A DNA stretch of 64,000 nucleotides, taken from the NCBI GenBank assembly GCA_019055375.1, contig JAHQIW010006092.1, positions 186,001 through 250,000 of the forward strand, read 5' to 3'. Position 1 is the first letter of the stretch; each line of letters starts with the position of its first letter. The notes beneath the pieces are model-generated. The model had not been told where the DNA came from and searched no databases. It was given only the letters and a program-made list of their open reading frames with translations. Shown here in pieces: positions 43,040 through 54,600 of the stretch. A program made the translations under genes and the position numbers. Source of the DNA: Parelaphostrongylus tenuis. Taxonomy: Eukaryota > Nematoda > Chromadorea > Rhabditida > Metastrongylidae.

Positions 43040-43455
43040 AGCACATCCATTTTCAACCGAATGACACACAAATAAAGCCGTTTTCAAGTGGTACGACACC
43101 GATTTCTCCTTGTCGGACGTTCTCCTCACAAATCGGTGTGTGGCCAGAGTCTCCATCGATGACTTCGACGAGAGGACAAAGGATAGAGCATCCGGCGCTG
43201 GTCAGAGTCCCTGAGGAACGTGGCACGAATTCATCTCCATTCTTGACATCGCCGAGATCTTCGAATTGCATAACAGGTAGTGCTGCTACGCCCCGAGGCA
43301 AGTCTGCCTCAGATTTTCTGACCACAAACGGATAGAAGGGTTCATAAAGTTTGGGTGTGGAATCGAAACAATGACCACGAAGTATTGCAGAAGATCTTTA
43401 GCCACTGAGCTAGATCTACACAAAGCTGGGGGCCTCTGTGTAAACAATGCGCTCA
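43040..43455 (-). repeat. tRNA-headed element with a 90-codon open body
   Basis: On the minus strand, a tRNA-like head (about 43,430-43,345) has A box TAGCTCAGTGGCTAA and B box 'gtttcgattccacaccc'. About 280 bp follow that stay open for 90 codons (43,325-43,053; contains MQFEDLGDVKNGDEF and ends with FICVSFG and a stop). The frame is open through the B box up to a TAA in the head. No second copy exists in this window. It may be a SINE whose body happens to be open, or a terminal exon next to a tRNA relic. Confidence 0.45.
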
Positions 43456-43599
43456 GACCAAACAATCGAAGAAAAGCCTCCATCAAGCATTAACCCTTTG
43501 CGGACGACGAGGGTTATTTAATCTTCAAATATTCTGGGGTCTTTTTTTGCTGAACAAAGCTTCTCACCTAAAATGTTGGTCATCATTCGAAAACCTAAA

Positions 43600-43970
43600 T
43601 CTCGGAAATTCTGACACTTTGCTTAGCTAAGAGAATTGAGTGGTGAACAAAAACACGGCCTCAGGCGGGGATCGAACCCACGTTTCATCCTATCCGGGGA
43701 CGCGTGCTCTACCACTACACCACTGAGGCACATTTGCCCGACCACTCATTCTTCAACATCTCAATGTTAGCTATCAGCCACCAACCTTTGACAGGTTTGG
43801 TCGGGTAGAGCACGCGTCCCCGGAAAGGATGAAACGTGGGTTCGATTCCCGCCTGAGGCCGTGTTTTTGTTCACCACTCAATTCTCTTAGTTATATAGGT
43901 AACATAATAACACTGCAAAAAAAAGCAGTAGAAATACTATAATTTCGAAGTATTAGTACTTTGCTTAGCT
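43600..43970. repeat. inverted pair of tRNA-derived SINEs (family A1)
   Basis: Left copy on minus (tRNA-like 43,661-43,731), right copy on plus (43,806-43,860). Both have 'gcacgcgtccccgg' and B boxes 'gtgggttcgat(c/t)cccgcc'. Both tails ('tcaattctcttagttatat' and its inverse) point outward, and even the outermost 'actttgcttagct' is mirrored. The centre holds the leader 'atgttagctatcagccacc'. The whole unit is a long hairpin. Confidence 0.8.
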
Positions 43971-44079
43971 TTCAAAAAGTCCTTTGTAGTACGTTGTGGC
44001 ACAAAAAAATGAAATGATGTTCTACAATTAGTCTGTCGTATTTGCTCAACTAAAGTCCGTGCGATCGCTCTTTATCGAT

Positions 44080-44330
44080 CCACACTAAGCTCATTCGATA
44101 GCCCAGATCTGGGCGATTTCGAAGCTCAAACTGGTTTTCGAAAGGTTTTGATGGCGCGCGGTTAGAGCACAGATAAAATTACGTCTCGCATTTGGGGTTA
44201 TTTCTTAGGAGATAAGAGCCACATATGCACAAAAAAATTCAGTCTTGTTGAGAAAATCATGCTCTATCAGAATGGCACAAAGAACTGAAAGTATTACCCG
44301 GATCAAAGAGAAAAATCCCCGTAGAAGAAC
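44080..44330. repeat. dispersed repeat family 1 copy
   Basis: 'ctcattcgatagcccagatct', 'gtttgaaagg'-type and 'aaattacgtctcgcatttg' blocks are visible. Confidence 0.45.
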
Positions 44331-44989
44331 GAAAACCACACGACCCCAAGCAATATCGATTACACTGCCGTCCGAGGTTAAATGGATTTAATGGGTTAAG
44401 GGTTAAATGCTCCAAAAAAAATGGTCCAGCCTCAATATGATGAGTAAGTCGTTACCACCATAGCTCTTGATAAAGTGTCGAGTCGAGACAGGATTTTGCT
44501 AGACAGTTAACGCGCTCCACACGCAATCTTGGTGCTCTAATCCGATCGCGCTAGAATTAGACGGCGAAAGAAAGTCCTTCAGTCGGTAAGGATTGCAGAG
44601 GTCACGCCGCGCTCACCCATGAGGCGAGCGGTCGGCTCCCCCTGTCCTTCCATAGGTTCTGTTCCCAACGAGTCGTTCTCCTTTGTGTTTTGTGATCTAC
44701 CGTCGATTTTGACCGTTTCACTGGTATCCACTCACTTGTGCAGAGTTCTCGCAGTAGAATTCTCGACAGTTTTCGCGTGGAAATCGTGGCGCATGGCTTA
44801 CGCTGGAGATCGCGTGGAAATTCGACCTGCCCGTCGCGATCCATCCTCTTCGAAACGTCAACCTTTATTGGCCGCGAAAACCCTTATTCAGACCCTCCTT
44901 CAAACAAGTTCACTGCTGCCAGAGTCGAATCTGGAAGCGGCTGTGAGCAAGTCTGAATGCTTGTCTCTATTTCATACAAATCACGATAG

Positions 44990-45335
44990 GGGGCGCCGTG
45001 GCCGAGTGGTGATTACCGCCGCGGCCCCCGTGGGATCAACCCCCCCCCCACCCCCGCAGCCTTTCCGACATTCAAAAATCAACGTCTTATGGACTTCTTT
45101 TTCTTCTTCCCTCTTCTTTTTTCTTCTTCCTCCTCTTCTCCCTCCGAAGAGAGAGTGGCTGCGATTAAACACAAGGGGAGCAGAGAGAGGAGGGAGGGGA
45201 GAGAAGCCACTGCCAGGCTATCCTTGAGATTGCAAGGAGACACACTCAACCAGTACTCTACGTCATCCAAGGAGAAGAGGAAAAACGAAGCGAGTGCTAG
45301 AATTACTGGGATCCACACAACGAAAAAAAAAACAC
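44990..45335 (+). repeat. tRNA-derived SINE family C (Ser/Leu-like head), copy 1
   Basis: Head 'cgccgtggccgagtggtgat' (A box of the Leu/Ser type), then 'ccgccgcggcccccgtggga', an internal CT/GA-rich region, and a 3' end 'gcgagtgctagaattactgg'. The second copy at 52,480 shares head and 3' end. It accounts for much of the long plus-strand open frame 44,619-45,227. Confidence 0.6.
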
Positions 45336-45400
45336 TGAAGGCGGATGAGAGTTGGACGGTTCGTTTTCACTGATAGTGCGGACCCCGGCATAGTTTCCAA

Positions 45401-45403
<3 letters not shown>

Positions 45404-45444
<41 letters not shown>

Positions 45445-45465
45445 CTCTCTCCTCTCTCTCTCTCG
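45404..45465. repeat. (CT)n microsatellite
   Basis: Nearly pure CT dinucleotides over about 60 bp, 350 bp upstream of the KH gene start. Confidence 0.95.
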
Positions 45466-45806
45466 GGGGCAAGTGTCCTACTTGGTGGTGGTTGGCTTCC
45501 AGCACGGTGACGATGACTGATCAAAATAAAGTTATATGAAATCACGATGTGAATCTTGCAGCCTCTTCTCATGGAAACAGAACTTTTATTCAGGAATTAT
45601 TGGGAGTCCTATCACGAATTCCCATTTTTGGCGTACTGTATCGACACGATGTAGAAGGCAGTGCTTTGCGCTAGGTACCCTAATAAATGTACTGGTTTAA
45701 TTTATTGATCGAAATGATTGAAAAAATTTTTTGTGTGCAACCAGCAACCGTTGGCGAATGTAACATTGTTCAGACGTTTATATCGATTGACGAAATATTG
45801 CTTATT

Positions 45807-45815
45807 GATTTTCAG
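45807..45815 (+). promoter_or_regulatory. probable trans-splice acceptor of the KH gene
   Basis: 'gattttcag' directly abuts the ATG at 45,816, the usual nematode spliced-leader acceptor geometry. An upstream 5' UTR exon cannot be excluded. Confidence 0.5.
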
Positions 45816-47984
45816 ATGGCTGGCAGAGAAGATTATTTTGGCGGTGGGAGCGGCGGCCCAGGACCTCGCGCAGGATACGGTGGCGGATACGGCGGTGGTG
45901 GGCCGGGGGTGAGTATACTGTCACTTCATTATTATGGTCCGATACGAAGTATGTTGTAACTCTTGGTTAGTTAATAATAGAATAAATGTCGGTGTATTTT
46001 TCATTCTCACTTCCGCCGTCTAGAGTTCGCTTAAGGACCTGCTGATGATTTTTTTCATTGTTAGATGGAGATATATTTAAGCTTGACCCTTTGGTGAGTA
46101 CGTGCTACGAAATGTAGCACGATGCGCGACGTCGCGTCGTACTCAGGTCCTGTAATGGCGGCTTCGCGTTTCGCGGCGAGGCAGCCAGGTGGGCAGCATT
46201 TACAGCTTCACCGCTCCTGTAGCTCCCGTCTACCTGTAACTGCTTCGCGATCGACCTGTGCGACGCCACCAGCTATCAGCGGCGGTCTCCTAGAAGTTAA
46301 AGCTTGATTTTGGAGGCGTTGACTTATGTAAAAATGGACCGCCCACTATCAGACAACGGAGTTGTCCATTATGGGAGTTTGGTGCCTTCCTTGTAGCAAT
46401 TTAGATTTCTTAGTAGGCCGCTCAAGACTGCATTCGAACCCCTGTAATTTATCGAAACAGTAGACTGACTTTATCGACTAAATCGACCCTTAATAAGACA
46501 TGGGTGGCTTTGAACGGTCTGGTGAAGTTCATCTATATGTTTGTCACTAAACAAAGAAAAACGTCGATGTGATTATACTTTTTTGTTTAGTATGATGGAT
46601 TCGACGGTTACGGTGGACCAGGAGGCGGCTTTCCTGGTATGATTCTAACTTTATGTAATCTTTTTTCATCACTCAATTGTCCTTCTTATTTTAGGTGGAG
46701 GTTATGGTGGTGGTGGCTACGGTGGCGGATACGGAGCTCCTCCTCCCTATGGTGGACCAGGCTTTGACGCTGCTCAAAGTCCATTAGATGCTGAAGTTCA
46801 GGTCCGTATCACCAGTGTAAAATTCGTTTATATAAAGTAGAAGTAATGAAGTGCTTTAGGTTGTCATACGAGAAATCCATAACGAACTTAGTATGTTCGA
46901 AGCCTCCGGGGAATATGGTGAACAGTTCAAGAACGCTCGCCGCCTATTGACTGCAGGTCATAATTGAAGATTTCCATTGGAACTTAGTGCATAAATTTGC
47001 TTTAACATTTGTAGAAGCCGATAAGTTGGAAAACAACATTGATCCTGAGTGGCTCGAAGTGGATATTCCCAAGCCAATCAAAGTCACCAAGAAAGTTCTG
47101 ATTCCAAACTTCCGTCATCCTAGGGTATTTTTACGTGTGGACAATTTTAACATTACGATGGCTTGACCTTTGATAGTGTCATTATTCCAGTTCAATTTTG
47201 TTGGGAAAATTCTTGGGCCAAAGGGTGCATCATTGCAAGCTATGGCTAAGCAGCATAAATGCCACATCTATGTGCTGGGCCGAGGTTCCACGAAGGACAG
47301 GAACAAGGAACAAGAACTACTCAATTCGGGTGATCCACAGTATGCTCATTACGGTGGTCCACTCCATGTGAAGGTCTTTGTGTTTACTTTTACATGGAAT
47401 TTCTTTTAACAAGTTTATGTCATTCTAACAGTTTTTAATAAAAAAAGAAATTCAGGTTGAAACCATTGCACCCGCTCACGTTGCTTATCAAAGAGTTGCT
47501 GGAGTACTGGAGGAACTAAATCGTATTCTGCAACCGGTTAATTTTCCGATTTTATTAATGAATCATTTGCAGGCTCAGCATATTATCATCGATGTTTAGG
47601 CGCTGTTTCAAAATTTCAAGTATTTCTAGGTTCGTGAGGACACTACTCCAGGCCACCTCAAGGAGAGTGAAAATGGCAACGGTGGTCCTACAGAAGGCGG
47701 TGAAGGCAAAGAAGGCGGTATTGTTTTCCATCGTGCCTAGTGCAAGATATTATTTGGTCTTGATGTTTATAGGTTCAGAAAGTGATAAGCAGCAGAATTC
47801 GTTCGGTGGGGGCCGCGGCGGATTCGCCGATCGTGGTCGTGGAGGCCGTGGTGGCATTCGCGGTGCATTCCGTGGACGCGGAGGACCTGGAGGAGGGAGA
47901 CCAAGGGGGTAAGTAGAAAGTCATTGGCTTATCTCAAATCATGATTGCCACATCTTTTTTGCTTCCAGATTCCGACCATACTGA
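45816..47984 (+). CDS. STAR/Sam68-like KH-domain RNA-binding protein
   Basis: Complete 318-residue gene in ten exons: 45,816-45,908; 46,591-46,636; 46,695-46,801; 46,860-46,956; 47,015-47,124; 47,191-47,373; 47,456-47,536; 47,630-47,717; 47,773-47,908; 47,969-47,984, all phases consistent. Residues 1-70 are Gly/Tyr-rich. A QUA1-like helix (SMFEASGEYGEQF) and linker follow. The single extended KH domain contains FNFVGKILGPKGASLQ with the GPKG RNA-contact loop, then YVLGRGSTKDRNKE and the STAR-specific DPQYAHYGGPLHV. The last third is Gly/Glu, then RGG/GRG repeats ending RPY. Such proteins bind bipartite U/A-rich RNA and control splicing or translation; the RGG tail suggests arginine methylation or condensate formation (inference). 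ATG follows a ttttcag acceptor directly, so the mRNA is probably trans-spliced. The paralogue cannot be named without a search. Confidence 0.95.
46083..46305. mobile_element. GC-rich TIR element relative, copy 4
   Basis: In intron 1 of the KH gene: 'gcgcgacgtcgcgtcgtact', 'cctgtaatggcggcttcgcg' and 'cgcggcgaggcagccagg' align with the inner blocks of the copies at 25,826 and 32,344. The 3' half has diverged, and the termini are only partly recognisable. Confidence 0.55.
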
Positions 47985-48810
47985 AAATGTAGGAGGTTGT
48001 GCCATTATGGTGGCTACTTTGTTTTTTTTTTTGCTGTCTTCTGTGTTCGCTCGCTGACCCGTTGGTAACTTTCCAGGTTCGTAGTTCTTGCACGTGGTGA
48101 TGTGCTAGTTCAAGCTTGTTAGGAACGGAGAAAGTTCATGAGAAGTTAATATAACATGTAGGAATCGAATGAACTTACTTCCCTCCTAACTGCCGTAGTT
48201 TCTACTACTCGTTTATTTGTTTCGTTGCATATGATGAGAAGTACAGTTCTTAAAAGTTAATATTCTACTCTATAGACTAAGGCGCTAGATGGTTCCAAAG
48301 CATAGAAATGATTCTTAGATGTTGAAGGAGCTGGCAATAGCATGCTGTCGATGAGCCTACTCTATTTTCTAAAGCTTATAATGTTCCATAATGCAACGAA
48401 ATAAGTAAATTCATTTGACCACAAGTGCTTTCGATAGGTCGTGCTTTCTGATTACTATTAATACGACGCTGCTTGAATGCACTAGTGGATGAATTCGTTA
48501 TTATTACTGCTTAAAAATCGATTATACATTTGATAACATAAATACATGCCATATTTAGGATCCGTGACTTCCATGATAAAATAACGAAAAATAAAATCCA
48601 AAATTAAATCCTAAAAATGCTGCGGGCGACTACATCGAGCGGACGAGCACTTAAATTTACTTTTTATTTAATCTCAAACATCGTGAAAAAATATGTTAAA
48701 TCGTATGTTATAACATAATGTGTTTGGATAACTATTATTTTGTAATCGGATCTCTTGATCAAGTAATTGAATTGCAATTTGTTCTTAAATACCGTTAAGT
48801 GAATAATAAA
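47985..48810 (+). other. presumed 3' UTR of the KH gene
   Basis: AT-rich sequence without coding potential between the TGA at 47,982-47,984 and AATAAA at 48,805-48,810. The true cleavage site may be earlier. Confidence 0.4.
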
Positions 48811-50322
48811 CGTGTTGTGTTATTCGTGAAAATATACGTAATTTTTGCAGATGGATAAAAGGTGAGTTCTGAAAAAAAAAAAACAAATAAGGGTGAGAGA
48901 CAAGAAAATTCGAGATGAAAATACCATTTCAATTTGTGAACTTTGATACAAAGTGCCTGTTATTGAATTGACCACACACTTCTCACGAACATCTGAAGAA
49001 TGTTCCGATGTTTCTTCTATATATTTCAAATACATGCAGTAGTTTAAGGCATGGATCTCTTGTACCGATAAAAATGAAGGAGCTCTAACTAGTTGCGACT
49101 CCATCTAGAACAATGCCTACTCAAATGATCGTTACGATTGTTGTTCCGTCATCATAGTGTATTAATTTATCTTCAGAAGAGGCGTCGAAAGCGATTAAGC
49201 AGTCAAGATAACATTCGATCTCGTGATCAAAGTGTAAACTAGTCTCTTTTTCCTTGCCGCAATTGTCTTTCAACCTTGGCAATCGTTTCCGTTCTTTATT
49301 GAGCTTAAATATGGAAGGTATATTATTGAGTGGATAAGTTAGGAAAATATACAAAACTTAAGCAGTCACAAATATTTGAAATTTAACTGCGTAAACTTCC
49401 AACCTGTTAATTACTTGTTCATTTTTGAATTGTGTTGATTTTTGGAAAATTGCACGCAGATTCAAATGAAATCAGCGGCTACTTTTGAAGTCATCTCAAA
49501 TCTTTCATTTTGTGCCGAGGATTTTGAAGAGGCCGTACATACGTCATTGCAGGTTACAATTATAAAGTACAGGATCGCATTAATGCTAACGGATTGAGAA
49601 CAATTCTCTAAAGTAAACGCTTGTAAAAGTTCAATATAAGATATCTACGCTAAACAGTAGGAAATTCAAAAGGAAAGGTGAACATAAAACGTTAGACTTT
49701 GGTGTTTATTGTTGTCAAGAAAGCAGGTAGATGCTCAAGTCCTGGTCCTGATTTTTGATGGATCACTTCATTCATTAATCGGAAGAGTAGGCGGCAAACT
49801 TTGAGGAGCTGCACTGCGAAATTTATTACAAAAGTTTAAGGTAGGAGTTTCTGGAGGATTGACTTACACGTGGTGTTTCGTTATATCGCATATCCCCATT
49901 CAACATTGATGAAAGGTGTCAGTGTGTGGTACAGTATGGCAGAGTGTGACGACATGTTGTTGGAAAATAGCGGTAATTTTCTGAGGCATGGAATAATGCT
50001 CGTGTTACTTGTCGTGAAGATACGAGGGTTGCGTAGAACTTATGTAGGTTAGCTGAATGCTGATTAAAGGTAGATTTGTAAGGGGGTTGCGTAAAAGTGG
50101 CTTTCAGAGAAGTTACTAATTGTGTTAATTAATGTAACAACAGCGATTCATTCTTATTTGTATGCAAAAAATGGTTTCTTGTCTTCGATATGATTGGCTT
50201 GGCACCACCAGTCAATATGAGGCAATGGTAGTACATTTGCTGCATTGGCTAAACAATGACAGTTGCATCACATAGCACTTGCATTGAGACTTTTCATGAG
50301 TTCTGTGGCACATCGATCGACG

Positions 50323-50364
<42 letters not shown>

Positions 50365-51660
50365 CATATATATATATATTACTAGGTCGTTGCATAAGTT
50401 TTGGCACGTTAGCAATAAACACTAAATTTATGATCAGGAATAAAGCTGTATGATTTTGATATCGTTCAATTGAGCATTTCCTTACGAAATTTCGGTATAC
50501 AATCTGTCCACACTTGCTTCAAAATGAAGCTATCTTAGGAAAAATTTTGCTTGTTACCCATGCAAGAATGGCGTGTAGGGGAAAATGCTGTAAAGCAGCG
50601 CGTACGATTACTGGAGCTTTCTGTGGAACGAACGCTACTGATCCTCCACACTGTTCTCTCCAGCTTTGAACTTCGCGAACCACTTTCCAGTCGTCCTTTC
50701 TGCAACCGTATTATCATCCCAAGCTCGATTAATCTTTTGCGCCACTTCACAAGCATTTTCCCCTACGCATCATTAGTGCCTGAGCAGAAAGCGAGTTTGT
50801 TCCCAAGGCCGCTCCATTTTAAAGTAAGTATATATGTGAGTTGTCTACCAAAATGTTCGCAAGAAAATGCGCAATTACATCAAAATTTTGCAAATTTATT
50901 CGGTTCTGGCTAATGTATTTGGTGTTTAATGTCCTATTGTCAAAACTTATGGAACACCTTATAGTTGTATGATGTCCACTCTAATGATATAGTGCCAGCA
51001 GCTGTAAGCGTCAGTATATCTCATGTTATCGCTGTAGTTAAGCAAGTGAAGTATGATAAATACTGAATTGATCCGAAAGCTGAACGGTAGTCTTGAGTGC
51101 TTCGTTTGAAACTATGTGTCATGAAGCTTTTCAGCTGTTTTTTAACTCACGCTGAAGAAATACAAGTTCTCTTATTGAACGTAATAGCTTTCGATAAGGA
51201 GGAGAACTGAGTCTTACCTTTTCCATGCAATCAGTAATTTTTGCCATATGTTCACATCACATCCTGAGCATTTGTTATCGTTTCGTTTAGGGTGTAACAA
51301 AAGTATGGTCTTAGTTCTCAGGATGAGCATTATTTTTCGGAAGTTTTCTCGGTACCTAATTTAGTAGTGCGGAATACGGATCAAAGTGTAAACTTAATTT
51401 CAGCAGAAAATGTAGTGCTTATGTAACCGACAAATTCTTTCTTGTTCAGTGCGTATTTCAGGTTACATGAAGACAACGATACAAGGAAGGTTGTTGCACG
51501 TAAGACTTTTTTCTCTCGAAAAATGGCGTTTTTCAAAGTTAGAAAGAACTACAGCCGTTTAAATGAGTTTCCTGTTAACAAATAAGATCAGTCAATTCTT
51601 TTTGGCAAGAAGTAGATGTCCCGAGAATTTTTCTCAATAACGTTGTCAGCCTTGCTTTAT
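48811..51660. other. intergenic region between convergent KH and carboxypeptidase genes
   Basis: No gene supported. A short plus-strand segment at 49,459-49,552 (flanked by cag and gt; contains FCAEDFEEAVHTSLQ) reads like an exon, but no partner exons or family could be found. A (TA)n microsatellite lies at 50,323-50,381. Confidence 0.35.
50323..50381. repeat. (TA)n microsatellite
   Basis: About 58 bp of TA dinucleotides with one break. Confidence 0.95.
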
Positions 51661-51664
51661 GACT

Positions 51665-54600
51665 TCACATCGCCCCTGTTTGGCAGAAGTTGCACGTTTT
51701 AGCACAGTCGCGAGCCATTGATTGTGGCGCAATTCTGAAGAAGCTGTGAATATTTTCGTTAATATAAAGTATCACATTTTCAGTACTTGATTTCTCATTT
51801 GTAATTATAGCGCGGTTATAAGAGTTAATCTTCTGTGGACCGCATGCGTTTTTTTGAACGGACGATTTTGTGGAGGCCTTTTTCGCTGCTGACAGCTTTT
51901 TCACTAGGTTTTGATTAGTCATTCGATAGCTTGAAATTTGCAATCTCAGTGCTGCGCTTGGTTTGTAGAAAGCCTTAGTGCGCTGTGGCATCCGAAAGAA
52001 AAGTTTCACTCTAAGTGCGCATCTGTCATTGGGTGGCGACAGTGCTTGGTTTTTCACGGGGTTCTTATCACTCAGATAGTTCAAATCTCGATGAATCTGA
52101 AACTGGATTTGGTTTTGGAAAGGTATTTGTAAAGCGCCGTAAAGACGAAAAGATTTGCACATAAGAGTTCTGTGTTCACCAGAAAAATAGGAGGGTGCAT
52201 AGGAAATGACGGAGTTTCAAAGTTTAACGAAAGCCCAGGTTTTTGTCAAAACGGAAAAAAACCTCTACAAATTACGAAAATTGCCTGCCTCTTGAGATTT
52301 GCACTACGAGCGGAGAACAACTGCCGTCCCTGTACCATGGCAGTCCATCGATAGCGCCTCAGCGATTACGCAATCACCTGTGTACTTGAGGAGCTGGACC
52401 TCCATTGAATATCGGAGGGCGGGTCTTATACTGTTGTTTTGTGTATTAGTTTCTTATTTTTGATCAATGCTGTGAAAGTAGTGATGAGGGGGAGTGACCG
52501 AGTGGTTGTGATGGTCGTCGCGGCTCGGGACGAGGTTGTTCCCTATCCCGCGACACTTTTGGCAGTCAAAATTGAGCGTCACAGCCAGGCTGTCCCCGTG
52601 ATTGTACGGAACGATCCATTACTCTACAACGTTCAAGAAAACTAGAGCGAACTGAGTGCTAGAAATACTGGGATCGCACAGTGAGAAAATCATGAGACGG
52701 AGCAAATGAAGTGGTAAAGGTTATTGTCATGCGAACCCATCTTGAAGTACAAATGACGGATCAATCACTACGGATGGGAAACGTAATCCTTTCTTCGTTG
52801 TTACAGCGCATACCAGGCACAATGTCAAAAATGCCATTTCTCAAACTGTCGAATCTTTACCAAATGTTTAGTGAATTAGCTTTATCCGGTGAATAAATCC
52901 ACTAAATTCAAGTGCGATCTATAGATCGCACGCGGATCTGGAATGGTTGGAAAATCAATTTCTGTTGCGACTTTGAGAATTTCGATTCCAACTCGTTCAA
53001 CTATAATTTGTTGGACGTTTTGCAGGCAATACTTAAGGTACGTTTCAGTGTTCTCTGTTTAGAGTGATGTATTATATACGTTGAAAACAGTGGGTCCATT
53101 TCACTTTTCATAATTTCGAGTCAGTCACATATTCAATCATAATTTTTCTTTCGATATGTCTATTTTGTACGAGGTTCACGAGAACTTGTAAAATGTTTTT
53201 TGGGATTTTGCGTATGGTATCATAAAAAAACTCACAAGCATAGATGTGGAGTGGTCGCGATCCAACGGTGACAACCGAGCAAGCGATCCGAGCATCTTTC
53301 TTGACGTTTAGTGTTCGTTCTTGTTTCTTTCACTAAATTGCTGATATATATATATATATATATATACATATATATGAGTATATATATATGTATATACACG
53401 AATATATATGCATGTGTATGCACATATATATATGGTAAGAGCTCTATATGGCCGGCTGATGCATCCTATATGTGGTCTAAGACGTTAACAGAGCATTTTA
53501 TAGGTTTTGTTATTTTGAAATGAGCTCGACTTTCGTCGTATATCTGTGAATTTTTTCTAGTCTTGGAAAATATTATAGTTCCCTTGTACTGGAACTCCAA
53601 AAGAGACTTTGTTGTACCGTTAAACAAGTGCTAGCCTTCTATTTTATTTTATTTTGTCACATACACCCACCATAAAGTTCAGGCAGCGGTGTATAAAGAG
53701 TGCGAAGCATAATCTTCTCGGAAAGGCTTTTGCGGAAAGGAAACAGTCTCAAATTTATCAAAATTAATGGTATTGACTGACTATCAATTGTCTAATGCAG
53801 AGTCGTCCACTCTGTTCTGCTCTTTGTCGGGTCATCTCTAGTGGCACTACCCTTTTTTCGTCTAGGTCAGCATTATTACTGGCAAGAACTATACGTATTG
53901 AAATACCCGGATTTTTCACACGAAGAGATATAGTCAGCCTTTATTTCTTGTGGCATCAAAAGAGTCCATCTCCAAAATGGAAAAAACGCATGAAATTACT
54001 TCATCATTGTGACAGTAACTATCCATGAAAATAGAAGAGTCCTCTGACCAGCTGTATTCAGGATATCAATCGCAACTTCTTTCCATGCAGAACGAGTTTG
54101 CTCCGGAATCAGCTTTAGTAAGTTCGTATTCTTTCAGAAACTCATCACATACGAATTGAAGTGTTAGAGCGGACATTCCTGCTCCTTTATCGCCTACCAT
54201 GATGACCCTATGCATTACAGAAGCGACATTGCTCGCTGTGTCGTACTGGCTTTTTTTGAAGCAGACATTTTCAAAATTGGATAGTTGGATTCGTATTTAG
54301 TAGCTTGAGCGTATATCGCGCAGTGTCTAGAGATACTCTGCGTTGTACACAAGGTCGATGGTTCGACCTCTTGCCTGCGGTTCACTAAGCCTTCTATCCT
54401 CCGAGGTCGGTGAACTGGTACAAGACTCATCTGGGAGCAGCATTGGTAAGCCACCGCAAGCCATTGTAAAGGGCAGGTATGCACCCATTAGCCTCAAATA
54501 GACCTGAAAATTGTAGGTAGATGTAAAGCGCATCTCTGAAGGATTGATAAACTCCGGAAACTTTGTCTTTTATGAAGGTCGTTGTAAATAAAGATCAATG

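Noticed and set aside
44619..45227. The longest open frame in the window (202 codons, plus strand)
   Set aside because: It runs through a SINE family C head, poly-C/Pro and polypyrimidine tracts, has no recognisable domain, and overlaps an equally open minus frame. Composition, not selection, explains it.
50256..50453. Ile/Tyr-rich small proteins across TA repeats (also at 7,702-8,061, 53,311-53,523, 56,093-56,404)
   Set aside because: These are translations of (TA)n and TATG microsatellites, open in several frames on both strands.
51735..52162. Long minus-strand frame leading into the ShK C-terminal exon
   Set aside because: The true exon begins after a cttcttcag acceptor at 51,734, and its phase fits the first ShK exon at 53,236-53,299. 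The upstream part is dispersed-repeat sequence.
52960..53040. Possible plus-strand exon ([13 protein letters not shown] before a gtacg donor)
   Set aside because: The minus strand is equally open over the same bases, no partner exon was found, and the region lies in a repeat-rich carboxypeptidase intron.
54030..54140. A segment reading [13 protein letters not shown] that at first looked like a duplicated carboxypeptidase C-terminal exon (compare LIPTAKETW at 55,080)
   Set aside because: The adjacent frames contain an unmistakable RAL P loop, switch I and TAGQ block. The resemblance is produced by frameshifted RAL pseudogene sequence and there is no acceptor in the right phase.
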